A stretch of DNA of 7,631 nt, taken from contig JBEHYA010000092.1 in assembly GCA_048498415.1 (NCBI GenBank), positions 1 to 7,631 of the forward strand, read 5' to 3'. The stretch's first letter is position 1, and the number at the start of each line of letters is the position of its first letter. This document shows positions 1 to 6,109 of the stretch, piece by piece. A model generated the notes under the pieces. That model ran no database searches, was not told the DNA's origin, and saw nothing but the letters and a program-made list of their open reading frames with translations. Source of the DNA: JBEHYA01 sp048498415 (lineage in GTDB: Bacteria > Pseudomonadota > Alphaproteobacteria > UBA9219 > RGZA01). A program made the translations under genes and the position numbers.

Positions 1-226
1 GCAGCGCCCGCAGCCCCGGCGGCAGGCGGATGCCGCCGTTGCGCACCACGACGTGGCTGGTGCCGGCGGGCAGGGTTGCCGGCGCGTTCTCCAGCACGTC
101 GCGCACGGCTTCGGTGGAAAAGGCGACGCCGCTCCACAGGTCGGCCGGCGTGAGCGGCTGCAGCATGGACACCTCGCCCGTGGCGTTGCGCCAGCTCTGC
201 AGCGCCAGCGTCACCAGCCCGGCGCC
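1..226 (-). CDS. Partial coding fragment, family not recognised
   Basis: The minus strand here reads as about 75 codons with almost every third base G or C, which is a strong coding signature. The translation contains GAGLVTLALQSWRNATGEVS, then a stretch ending LPAGTSHVVVRNGGIRLPPG. It looks like a real mixed alpha/beta protein but I do not recognise the family. Both ends are missing: the downstream end leaves the window and the upstream end meets a hydrogenase-like fragment on the other strand near 226/227. The frame happens to be the same as that of leuS further right, so one open frame runs from leuS to the window edge, but nothing in this part resembles the leucyl-tRNA synthetase C-terminal domains (no KMSKS, no anticodon-binding domain). 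The much higher GC than leuS suggests a different source genome, possibly through a chimeric assembly. Confidence 0.45.
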
Positions 227-376
227 GTGTACCTGAACGGCCGGCGGCCCGCGGTGTCCGCGCACAGCGTATGTGTGGAGTGCAAGCGCGCCGGTAACGT
301 CTGCGTCATGGTCGCGCACGGCACGCCGTGTCTCGGGCCGGTGACGCATGCGGGCTGCGGCGCGCTGTGCCCCGGC
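227..376 (+). CDS. Internal fragment of cytosolic [NiFe]-hydrogenase small subunit (HoxY/HydD-like)
   Basis: The plus strand reads VYLNGRRPAVSAHSVCVECK, then a segment with NVCVMVAHGTPCLGPVTHAG and CGALCPG. The CxxC pair, the PCxGPVTxAGC motif and the GCGALCP motif are the iron-sulfur ligands of the small (delta) subunit of soluble bidirectional group 3 [NiFe] hydrogenases, related to complex I NuoB; this subunit passes electrons from the NiFe site to the diaphorase part. The family would continue after GCGALCP with a GCYGCFGP-type motif, but here the sequence turns straight into antisense leuS. The N-terminal part is also absent. Only about 50 codons (about 150 bp) are present, with no start or stop, so it is a fragment and not a working gene. 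The family call is from memory of the motifs. The size, GC and abrupt ends suggest a chimeric read or misjoin. Confidence 0.55.
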
Positions 377-2263
377 GGCGCCGCCATCTTTCTTGATCAC
401 TTCTTCGGGGTACAGCCATTTGCCCTCGTGATCCTTGTAGCTTTCGTGGATGACCATGCCTTGCGTGAACAGGCCGGTGAAGGGTTCATCAATGCCCACA
501 TAGCCGCAGGCTTTCATGCCGCGGGTGAAGAAGCGCGAATAGAGGAGATGCAGAATGGCATGTTCCACGCCGCCCACATATTGATCGGCGGGCAGCCAGT
601 AATCGACTTCCTTGCGGCGCACGGGCGTGTCGGTGGCATCAGCGCTGCAATAGCGCGCGAAGTACCAGGAGCTATCGACGAAAGTATCGCAGGTATCGGT
701 CTCACGCACAGCTTCGGCGCTGCATTTGGGGCACTTTACATGCTTCCAGGTGGGATGGTTATCGAGCGGATTGCCGGGTTTTTTGAAATCGACATCTTCC
801 GGCAATTTCACCGGCAAATCTTTTTCAGGCACCGGCACGATGCCGCAGGCTTTGCAGTGAATGACGGGAATGGGGCAGCCCCAGTAGCGCTGGCGCGAGA
901 TGCCCCAGTCGCGCAGGCGATATTGCGTGACGCCTTCACCCACACCCATCGCTTTCAGCTTGGCGATAACGGCTTTTTTGCCGGCTTCAATATCAAGGCC
1001 GTTGAGGAATTCGGAATTGTACAGCTTGCCCGGGCCCACATAGGGTTCGTCGCCGATTTTAAAGGTGGCGGCGTCGGCATCGGATGGCAGCACGACGGGA
1101 ATAACGGGCAGGTTGTATTTGCGCGCGAATTCTAAATCCCGCGCATCATGCGCGGGGCAGCCGAAAATGGCGCCGGCGCCGTATTCCATGAGCACGAAAT
1201 TGGCGAGATACACAGGCAGCGTTTTGCCGGGAACCAGCGGATGCTCGACGCTGAACGGCGTTTTGAAACCTTTCTTTTCGCCCGCTTCAATCGCGACTTG
1301 GCTGGTGCCGGTGCGGTTGCATTCGGCGATGAACTCCTGCATGGCGGGATTATTCTTCGCCCATTCTTTCGCGAGCGGGTGGTTGGCGGAGAGGGCGAGG
1401 AAGGAAGCGCCAAATAATGTATCGGGGCGCGTGGTGAAAATCTCTATCGTATTGTCATCCCGGCGAAGGCCGGGATCCACGTTCTGCCCAACAGGCGGAT
1501 TTTGGTCATGTGGCCTGTCGTGGATGCCGGCCTTCGCCGGCATGACGGCACCCGGAGCGAGCTTGAAAAACACCTTCGCGCCTTCGCTCTTGCCGATCCA
1601 GTTTTCCTGCATGAGGCGGACTTTTTCCGGCCAGCGGTCGAGGGTTTGAATGGCCTGCAATAATTCTTCCGCGTAATCGGTGATGCGGAAATTCCATTGC
1701 GCGAGCAGGCGCTTTTCAACGAGCGCGCCGGAACGCCAGCCGCGGCCATCGATCACCTGTTCGTTGGCCAGCACGGTGTTGTCGACCGGATCCCAGTTCA
1801 CATAGGCTTCCTTGCGGTAGGCGAGGCCTTTCTTGAAGAAATCAATGAACAGCTTCTGCTGGTGCTTGTAATAGGTGGCATCGCAGGTCGCGAATTCGCG
1901 GCTCCAGTCCAATGACAGGCCCATGCGCTTCAGTTCCGCGCGCATGGCTTTGATGTTGTCGTAGGTCCAGGTGGCGGGGTGGATGCCGCGGTCGCGCGCG
2001 GCGTTTTCGGCGGGCAGGCCAAACGCATCCCAGCCCATGGGGTGCAGCACGTTGAAGCCCTGCGCGCGCTTTAAACGCGCGACGACGTCGCCAAGCGTAT
2101 AGTTCCGCACATGGCCCATATGGATGCGGCCCGACGGGTACGGGAACATGGAGAGCACGTAATATTTTTTGCGGGATGCGTCAGCCTCCGCGCGGAAAGA
2201 CTGCTTGTCTTCCCACAGCTTCTGCCATTTTTTTTCGGTCTCGGTTACGGAATAACGGGGCAT
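377..2263 (-). CDS. leuS: Leucyl-tRNA synthetase, 5' three quarters, with in-frame repeat insertion
   Basis: Class I synthetase that charges tRNA-Leu with leucine and edits mischarged products. The ATG at 2261-2263 begins MPRYSVTETEKKWQKLWEDK, a typical LeuRS N-terminus; no good Shine-Dalgarno precedes it. The HIGH motif is HMGH at residues 48-51 after FPYPSGRI. NWIGKSEG (ending near residue 230) opens the CP1 editing domain, which continues with IFTTRPDT (275-282). RQRYWGCPIP leads to a zinc-ribbon with Cys470/473 and Cys511/514, and DTFVDSSWYFARY and GGVEHAILHLLYSRFF are present. Residues 240-270 are encoded by a palindromic repeat insertion and have no counterpart in ordinary LeuRS. Recognisable homology stops at about residue 628 (KKDGG), before the KMSKS loop, tRNA-binding and C-terminal domains; about a quarter of the usual roughly 860 residues is missing. 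The frame stays open to the window edge but encodes unrelated sequence. Confidence 0.95.
1454..1546. repeat. REPIN-like palindromic element inserted in frame in leuS
   Basis: Two 28-bp arms in inverted orientation (1454-1481 and 1519-1546) flank a 37-bp spacer, 93 bp in all, exactly 31 codons. The arms match at 26 of 28 positions. Each arm is itself a hairpin: GTCAT, then a 6-bp stem CCCGGC/GCCGGG (left) or GCCGGC/GCCGGC (right) around a 4-base loop (GAAG on the plus strand on the left, CTTC on the right), then ATCCACG. The two differences between arms are paired stem positions. On the leuS strand it encodes VMPAKAGIH at one end and VDPGLRRDD at the other with no stop. The same architecture occurs again at 5970-6050. 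Confidence 0.9.
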
Positions 2264-2297
2264 AGGGGCCAGCTGGGTTGAATAGATAAGGAGAGGG

Positions 2298-2326
2298 AAA
2301 CTAGCGTGGTTATTGGCCGGGCTCAA
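2298..2326 (-). promoter_or_regulatory. Candidate sigma70-type promoter for leuS
   Basis: On the minus strand TTGAGC (2326-2321, four of six match to TTGACA) and TAGTTT (2303-2298, three of six match to TATAAT) lie 17 bp apart, with the expected transcript start some 30 nt before the leuS ATG. The boxes are weak. The main argument is position: since leuS is separated from its usual upstream neighbour by genes on the other strand, it needs a promoter in 2264-2443. The -35 box lies within an imperfect inverted repeat (GCCGG/CCGGC, 2315-2333). Confidence 0.3.
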
Positions 2327-2348
2327 GGCCGGCTAAACCTTAACGACG

Positions 2349-2384
2349 TTTTTTCTGGGCTTTTTAGCCTTTTTGCCGCTTTTT
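2349..2384. promoter_or_regulatory. Phased T-tracts (possible bent DNA) between the divergent genes
   Basis: Four runs of five or six T lie at 2349-2354, 2361-2365, 2370-2374 and 2380-2384, with centres about 9 to 11 bp apart, near one helical turn. Runs of T (A on the other strand) in helical phase are known to bend DNA. The tract lies between leuS (minus) and the first gene of the repeat-protein cassette (plus), where promoters for both are expected. A small stem GGCT-TTTT-AGCC (2358-2369) followed by T-runs is also present; I do not see a convincing sigma70 promoter for the plus-strand genes. Confidence 0.35.
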
Positions 2385-2443
2385 GGTTTCAAACGACCGG
2401 CGTAGGCTAAAGGCCGGATTTCAGGACAGTCATTTTTAAAGCC

Positions 2444-3328
2444 ATGTTGGAATATATTCCCAGCGCCCCCGCACCCGCTTTAAGTGAAGCCGAAGCACTG
2501 GCCCAGCGCCTTGCCGTGATCAAGCGGCTGGCGGAGCTGTGCGGCGACAATCGCCCGTTGAGTGAAATTACCGCGAATGCCGAGCTCAAGCTTGGCAAGG
2601 CGAGCGTGCAACGCCTGAAGGCCTGCTGCTTGTATAAATTTTTTGGCTATGGCGACAAGCTGGATCTGGCGGGTCTTCTGGCTCTGCCGATGAATAAATT
2701 TCAGGAGTGCCTTGGCCCGCGTATTCCGGGCCGGCGCAGCCGCGGCTATACGCTTTCGCGTGTGATCGATGAACTCTATGACGGCGCGTTCAACGCCGTG
2801 CCCCCGCGCCCCGGCAACGAAAAAGGGCGCGGCATTATGAACGTGCACCGCACCCACGAGATGCACCAGGCCATCCGGCAGAAAGCGCAGACGATTGCCG
2901 ATGTGCTAGGCATGCGCGCGAACGTTTTCCTGAGCGAAGTGGCATCGAAATGCCCGGAGCTGGTGAACCTTGATCCCGATAAACTTGGCGCGCGCCTGCC
3001 TTATATTGCCGCGGTGCTGGCGGCGAACGGCGCCACATGCGATTTCGCCCGCGGCATCAAGCGCACGCCGGAATTATTGCGCCACGATGCCCCGATTTTG
3101 ATGGTCGTCGCGGTCTATAAAAAACTGGGCCTGAAACATAACTGGAGCCTGAGCCGCAGCTTTCGCCATACCAAAGAACTGCGCGCGGAGATTGCCGCGC
3201 ATGCCGCCCTGCAGGGCGACGTATTTGATGGCGACGTGGTGGAAGGTTATTATCAGCGCTATTTCAGCGCCCCCCAACGGGGCGCCACCGTTTTGCCGAA
3301 GCCCGAACGGCCCCAGCCGCACGTATGA
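2444..3328 (+). CDS. mTERF-like helical-repeat protein, first gene of three-gene cassette
   Basis: A 294-residue protein of unassigned family, starting at the ATG at 2444; an in-frame stop at 2408 leaves no upstream ATG, GTG or TTG, and only a distant AGGA (2423-2426) precedes it. No signal peptide or membrane segment is visible, so it is probably cytoplasmic. Residues 155-229 hold two repeats of 36-37 residues, each beginning with a Leu(-Gly) and carrying a central Pro-Glu-Leu (171-173 and 209-211); the first ends with KLGARLPYIAAVL. The pattern helix, Pro-x-Leu, helix, LPYI, LG resembles mTERF repeats. The N-terminal part (FFGYGDKLDL at 66-75, PMNKF at 82-86) may hold a more diverged repeat. 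The C-terminus is a Pro-rich tail. It aligns with the C-terminal half of the next two gene products. The stop overlaps the next start as ATGA, so translation is probably coupled. A role in nucleic-acid binding is inference only. Confidence 0.8.
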   Translation: MLEYIPSAPAPALSEAEALAQRLAVIKRLAELCGDNRPLSEITANAELKLGKASVQRLKACCLYKFFGYGDKLDLAGLLALPMNKFQECLGPRIPGRRSRGYTLSRVIDELYDGAFNAVPPRPGNEKGRGIMNVHRTHEMHQAIRQKAQTIADVLGMRANVFLSEVASKCPELVNLDPDKLGARLPYIAAVLAANGATCDFARGIKRTPELLRHDAPILMVVAVYKKLGLKHNWSLSRSFRHTKELRAEIAAHAALQGDVFDGDVVEGYYQRYFSAPQRGATVLPKPERPQPHV

Positions 3329-4332
3329 ACAGGTACGATAAAGATCTTTTCCGCCAAGCCGCCGCCCGCGCCGCGGGCCGTACCGGCATGGCGGCCGTGG
3401 CCCGCTCAAATCCCGTACGCGATGCGTTGATTGAAGACATTCGTGCCAAACACTATGCGGATGTGGCGGATGGCGCGGTGCAGGCGGCCGCGGATTATGC
3501 GCAGCTGCGGGAATTGCGCCAGCGCTTAGGGTTGGCGGGCGAGCAGCCGGAGAGCATGGAAGCGTTTGTCAAAATATATATAGTCACGCCGCGCATGATC
3601 AGCGACCTGGCGCGGTATGAACGCAATATCGCGGCGAATGCCGATGTGGTGGCGGGGTTTTTGGGCGAAGACGTCTCCGTCGGCGATTTTTTCAGCCATT
3701 ATATCGTGCGCAGCCATTATCTCATGCACACGCTGCCCGAAACGCTGCGTGAAAATATCATCGGTCAAAGCCATGTGTTTGGAATTGGCGTGCAAAATTA
3801 TATGCGCGATATCGCTGCCGTGCATCCGCAAATTCTCAATTACCGTCCCGGCACGCTCGAAGAAAAAACCAACGCGCTGGCCGCGCTGTTCGGGCTGGAT
3901 AAAGAAGCGTTCATTACGCGCATTTTTCGCGCGCGGCCGCTGCTGATGACATTTGCCGTCGCGACTGTTGCTGAAAAACTTCCCTATATCGTTCAGCTGG
4001 GCAAGCTCTATACGCCGGGCGCCACGACGGCGGAAATTGTGGAAGGCGCGTTGCCCGTCTTCACGCGCACCGTGGATTTCATCAAGGCGATTACGCTGGC
4101 CAGGCATTTCGGCAATCCGCGCACGCTGGCCAGCCTGGCGACGGCACCCACGGATGAAATGATCTTTGAAGCCGCCGGCCTGGCCCGCGCGCATTTGCCG
4201 CAGCACGCCAGCGCGCCGAAGGCCGAATTGATCAGCCGGCTCTATGCGCAATTGTTCGCGAATGTTTTGCCGCCCGGCCGCCCGCGCGTGCCGGTCAGCC
4301 CCCTTGCCGCGGATGCGCCCGATGCCCGCTAA
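3325..4332 (+). CDS. mTERF-like helical-repeat protein, second gene of cassette
   Basis: A 335-residue protein, probably cytoplasmic and all-helical. The ATG at 3325 overlaps the previous stop by 4 bp and has no Shine-Dalgarno of its own, consistent with translational coupling. The N-terminus (AAARAAGR, then NPVRDALIEDIRAK, 29-42) is shared with the next gene. Repeat starts of the form Phe/Leu-Gly fall at residues 152, 189, 225 and 262, spacings 37, 36 and 37. Repeats carry the central proline: HPQIL (167-171), RPLLM (204-208), LPVFT (243-247), with KLPYIVQLG at 218-226 matching the mTERF-type inter-repeat signature. The protein ends in a Pro/Ala-rich tail after an SRLYAQLF segment, also shared with the next gene. 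It is clearly a full-length paralogue of the product of 4322-5338. Family membership in mTERF is my inference; other helical-repeat folds are possible. Confidence 0.82.
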   Translation: MNRYDKDLFRQAAARAAGRTGMAAVARSNPVRDALIEDIRAKHYADVADGAVQAAADYAQLRELRQRLGLAGEQPESMEAFVKIYIVTPRMISDLARYERNIAANADVVAGFLGEDVSVGDFFSHYIVRSHYLMHTLPETLRENIIGQSHVFGIGVQNYMRDIAAVHPQILNYRPGTLEEKTNALAALFGLDKEAFITRIFRARPLLMTFAVATVAEKLPYIVQLGKLYTPGATTAEIVEGALPVFTRTVDFIKAITLARHFGNPRTLASLATAPTDEMIFEAAGLARAHLPQHASAPKAELISRLYAQLFANVLPPGRPRVPVSPLAADAPDAR

Positions 4333-5338
4333 CGACCGCATTGCGCTGATGAGGGAAGCGGCTGCGCGCGTAGCCGCCCGCAAGGCCCGCGGCGAAACCG
4401 GCCCGCGCCCCAATCCCTATCATGCCGCGTTGACCGCGCAGGTGCGCGAAAAATGCTTTGCCGCCCATGCCGACGGCGCTGAAAAAGCCCACGCGTTTTT
4501 CGCCGGTATTCTGGCCCTGCATGGCCGCCTGCAGGCGGATGACGATGCGCCGATCGATCTGGGCAAGCTTGCGCATGTGTGCATCCGGACCGGGCATGTC
4601 AGCAACAGCTTCGAGCGGTGGGAGAGCAATATCCGCGGCCATGCCGCCGTCATCCGCGAAATCACGCAGGCGCCATGCACGCTGGCTTTCTTTATAAATC
4701 ACTTTGCACCCAACAAGCGTCTTTTCGATATGCTGCCCGCGACGCTACATCAGTATATTGCCGGCCAAAGCGATTTTTTTGGCATGACGCCGGCGCATTA
4801 TATGAAAAAAATCGGCATACCGTTTGCCCCGCTGTTGCTGAGCGACCCCGCAACGTTTGCGGAAGATGCGAAAAAAGTCGCTGCGGCGCTGGGTCTGCCT
4901 TCCCAAACGTACAGGGATCGTGTTTTGACAAAAACCCCGCTGATCCTTAACTCGTCGCCCGAAAATACCATCGCCAAAATCCCGTATGTGCGGCAGCTGG
5001 GGGCGCATGGCATGCCGGCGGCCACGGTGGGGCAGGTGGTCATCGCCATTCCCGGCATTCTGACGCGCAGCATTTCATTTATCAAAGCCGCGGCGCTGTG
5101 CGCGCGCTTCGGCAAAACGCCGGGCTATTTCCCCAACATCGCGCGCGTCAGCAACGCGGATGTGGAAAGGCCAGCCAGCCAATATGCACGAACCCATCTG
5201 ACGGGCTTTGACGCTAAAAGCGATGCGGCGATTGTGGATGCGCTGTATGCGCGCTTTTACGGCGCGGATGCCGCGGGCGCGCCCGCGCGCCCTGAAGCTG
5301 CAACGCCTAGCGCGCCGCTTCCGTCTCGATCTGTTTGA
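4322..5338 (+). CDS. mTERF-like helical-repeat protein, third gene of cassette
   Basis: A 338-residue protein from the ATG at 4322, which overlaps the end of the previous gene by 11 bp. The frame is open upstream to another ATG at 4244, but alignment with the paralogue (ALMREAAARVAAR against DLFRQAAARAAGR) supports 4322. Repeat starts are at residues 153, 190, 226 and 263, with the same spacings (37, 36, 37) as the second gene. The clearest mTERF-like signature of the window is here: TKTPLILNSSPENTIAKIPY (203-222) followed by VRQLG; a second repeat has IAIPGILTRSISFIK (241-255). The tail is Ala/Pro-rich. No signal peptide or transmembrane segment is seen. Its 3' end overlaps the convergent lipoprotein gene by 32 bp and no terminator separates them. 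I infer nucleic-acid or protein binding by a superhelical repeat array; no catalytic motif is visible. Confidence 0.8.
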   Translation: MPANDRIALMREAAARVAARKARGETGPRPNPYHAALTAQVREKCFAAHADGAEKAHAFFAGILALHGRLQADDDAPIDLGKLAHVCIRTGHVSNSFERWESNIRGHAAVIREITQAPCTLAFFINHFAPNKRLFDMLPATLHQYIAGQSDFFGMTPAHYMKKIGIPFAPLLLSDPATFAEDAKKVAAALGLPSQTYRDRVLTKTPLILNSSPENTIAKIPYVRQLGAHGMPAATVGQVVIAIPGILTRSISFIKAAALCARFGKTPGYFPNIARVSNADVERPASQYARTHLTGFDAKSDAAIVDALYARFYGADAAGAPARPEAATPSAPLPSRSV

Positions 5339-5852
5339 CGCGCATCTGGCGGGCGCGGGTTAAAATGCCGTCTTCCACGCTGCCGGCGGTGGCTACGTTG
5401 GTGGGCGCATCCACCCAGTTGCCGGCCTGATCGCGCTGCTGGCGGAAGACATTCACGCGGATGCCATCGGCCCGCAGTTCGCGGCCTAAAATAAAGACAT
5501 TCAGCTTCATGCGTTCGGAAGGCGAGGAGGGCGGCGAATACCAGTCGGTGATGATGGTGCCGCCGAAGGGATCGGCGCTGGCAATCGGCATGAAGGATAA
5601 GGTGTCGAGGCTGGCGCGCCACAGGAAGGCGTTCACGCCGATGCCGGTATTGTTATTTTTTTCCGCATTGTCGTCGCGGTCGCCGAACAGCTTGAAGCCG
5701 CCATGGTCAGACGCCACGCTGCCGTTTTCGTAGCGCGAGCGGCGCGAGGGGTCGGTTTCGTAATCGTCCTTGCGCTCGACGGTATCGCCGCAGGCCGACA
5801 AGGCCAGCGTGAAGGCGAGCAGGGCGAGATAGCTAAGCGACGTTAATTTCAT
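5307..5852 (-). CDS. DUF3576-family lipoprotein
   Basis: A 181-residue predicted lipoprotein. The start at 5852 gives a lipoprotein signal peptide with lipobox LSAC (Cys21 as the modified residue, Gly at +2) after the hydrophobic stretch LALLAFTLA. After a polar linker (ERKDDYETDP) the domain includes GIGVNAFLWRASLDTLSFMP, DPFGGTIITDWYSPP and RMKLNVFILGRELRADGIRV, which I recognise as the DUF3576 family, common in Alphaproteobacteria, of unknown function and probably anchored in the outer membrane. In many alphaproteobacterial chromosomes this gene lies just upstream of leuS on the same strand. Here it has the same orientation as leuS but about 3 kb of plus-strand genes lies between. Its 3' end runs 32 bp into the convergent gene. 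No clear Shine-Dalgarno is seen; a promoter candidate lies at 5910-5936. Confidence 0.9.
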   Translation of the reverse strand: MKLTSLSYLALLAFTLALSACGDTVERKDDYETDPSRRSRYENGSVASDHGGFKLFGDRDDNAEKNNNTGIGVNAFLWRASLDTLSFMPIASADPFGGTIITDWYSPPSSPSERMKLNVFILGRELRADGIRVNVFRQQRDQAGNWVDAPTNVATAGSVEDGILTRARQMRVKQIETEAAR

Positions 5853-5909
5853 GAAGCGGGAACCGGCGGCTCGGGTTTAGGGGTTCGGGTCTGGGGTGGG
5901 GCGAACACT

Positions 5910-5936
5910 ATTATAGTATGAATGCCAAAATGGCAA
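5910..5936 (-). promoter_or_regulatory. Probable promoter of the DUF3576 lipoprotein gene
   Basis: On the minus strand a perfect TATAAT (5915-5910) is preceded by TTGCCA (5936-5931, five of six match to TTGACA) with a 15-bp spacer, shorter than the ideal 17. It would give a leader of about 50 nt before the ATG at 5852. The -10 lies inside the palindrome ACTATTATAGT (5907-5917) and the -35 overlaps a small hairpin TGCCA-AAA-TGGCA (5923-5935), so regulation at this site is possible. Confidence 0.5.
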
Positions 5937-5969
5937 TTTTAGGAGGATGGTTCGCGCGTCTACTATTAT

Positions 5970-6050
5970 GTATGCCCCGGCGAAAGCCGGGGCCCATTGT
6001 GCAGCATACCGGTTGCGGAAATATGGGCCCCGGCTTTCGCCGGGGCATAC
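5970..6050. repeat. REPIN-like element, perfect inverted repeat of 28-bp arms
   Basis: Arms 5970-5997 and 6023-6050 are exact reverse complements, separated by 25 bp. Each arm is GTATG, a 7-bp stem CCCCGGC/GCCGGGG around a GAAA loop, then CCCAT, so each can fold alone or the pair can form one long hairpin. Arm length and layout match the element inside leuS (1454-1546), though stem and flanks differ. It lies between the divergent lipoprotein and porin genes. Paired inverted REP sequences of this kind are known as REPINs and are mobilised by RAYT transposases in other bacteria; no such transposase is in this window. Confidence 0.9.
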
Positions 6051-6062
6051 AACAACGCAGAT

Positions 6063-6089
6063 TTGGCAGAAACCCCCGTAAAATATAGC
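6063..6089 (+). promoter_or_regulatory. Weak candidate promoter for the porin gene
   Basis: TTGGCA (6063-6068, five of six match to TTGACA) and TATAGC (6084-6089, four of six match to TATAAT) lie 15 bp apart just downstream of the palindromic element. If used, the leader to the porin ATG would be about 170 nt long. No better pair was found in 6053-6267 by eye, so this is only a candidate. Confidence 0.22.
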
Positions 6090-6109
6090 GTTGCCGTATG
6101 TGTTAATTT

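Noticed and set aside
53..1135. Long plus-strand open frame of 360 codons
   Set aside because: Only 227-376 resembles a protein family (hydrogenase). The rest is antisense to leuS and to the unknown minus-strand fragment, open because of high GC.
1444..1749. Short minus-strand frame in another phase inside leuS
   Set aside because: It is a frame shadow of leuS; its WIPAFAGMT end is the palindromic repeat read in a different phase.
4244..4321. Upstream ATG for the third repeat-protein gene
   Set aside because: The added 26 residues (Cys/Arg/Pro rich) lie inside the previous gene and do not align with its paralogue; the ATG at 4322 does.
3526..4413. Minus-strand open frame of 295 codons
   Set aside because: It is antisense to the second and third repeat-protein genes, rich in Arg and His and without recognisable domains; the plus-strand paralogy shows which strand is coding.
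2444..5338. TALE-like DNA-binding repeats
   Set aside because: TALE-type units are 33-35 residues, near identical and have a hypervariable residue pair after a fixed start; here units are about 37 residues, highly diverged and marked by a central proline.
1454..6050. CRISPR array from the repeated hairpins
   Set aside because: The repeats are single inverted pairs at two distant loci with unlike sequences, not a run of direct repeats with spacers, and no cas gene is present.
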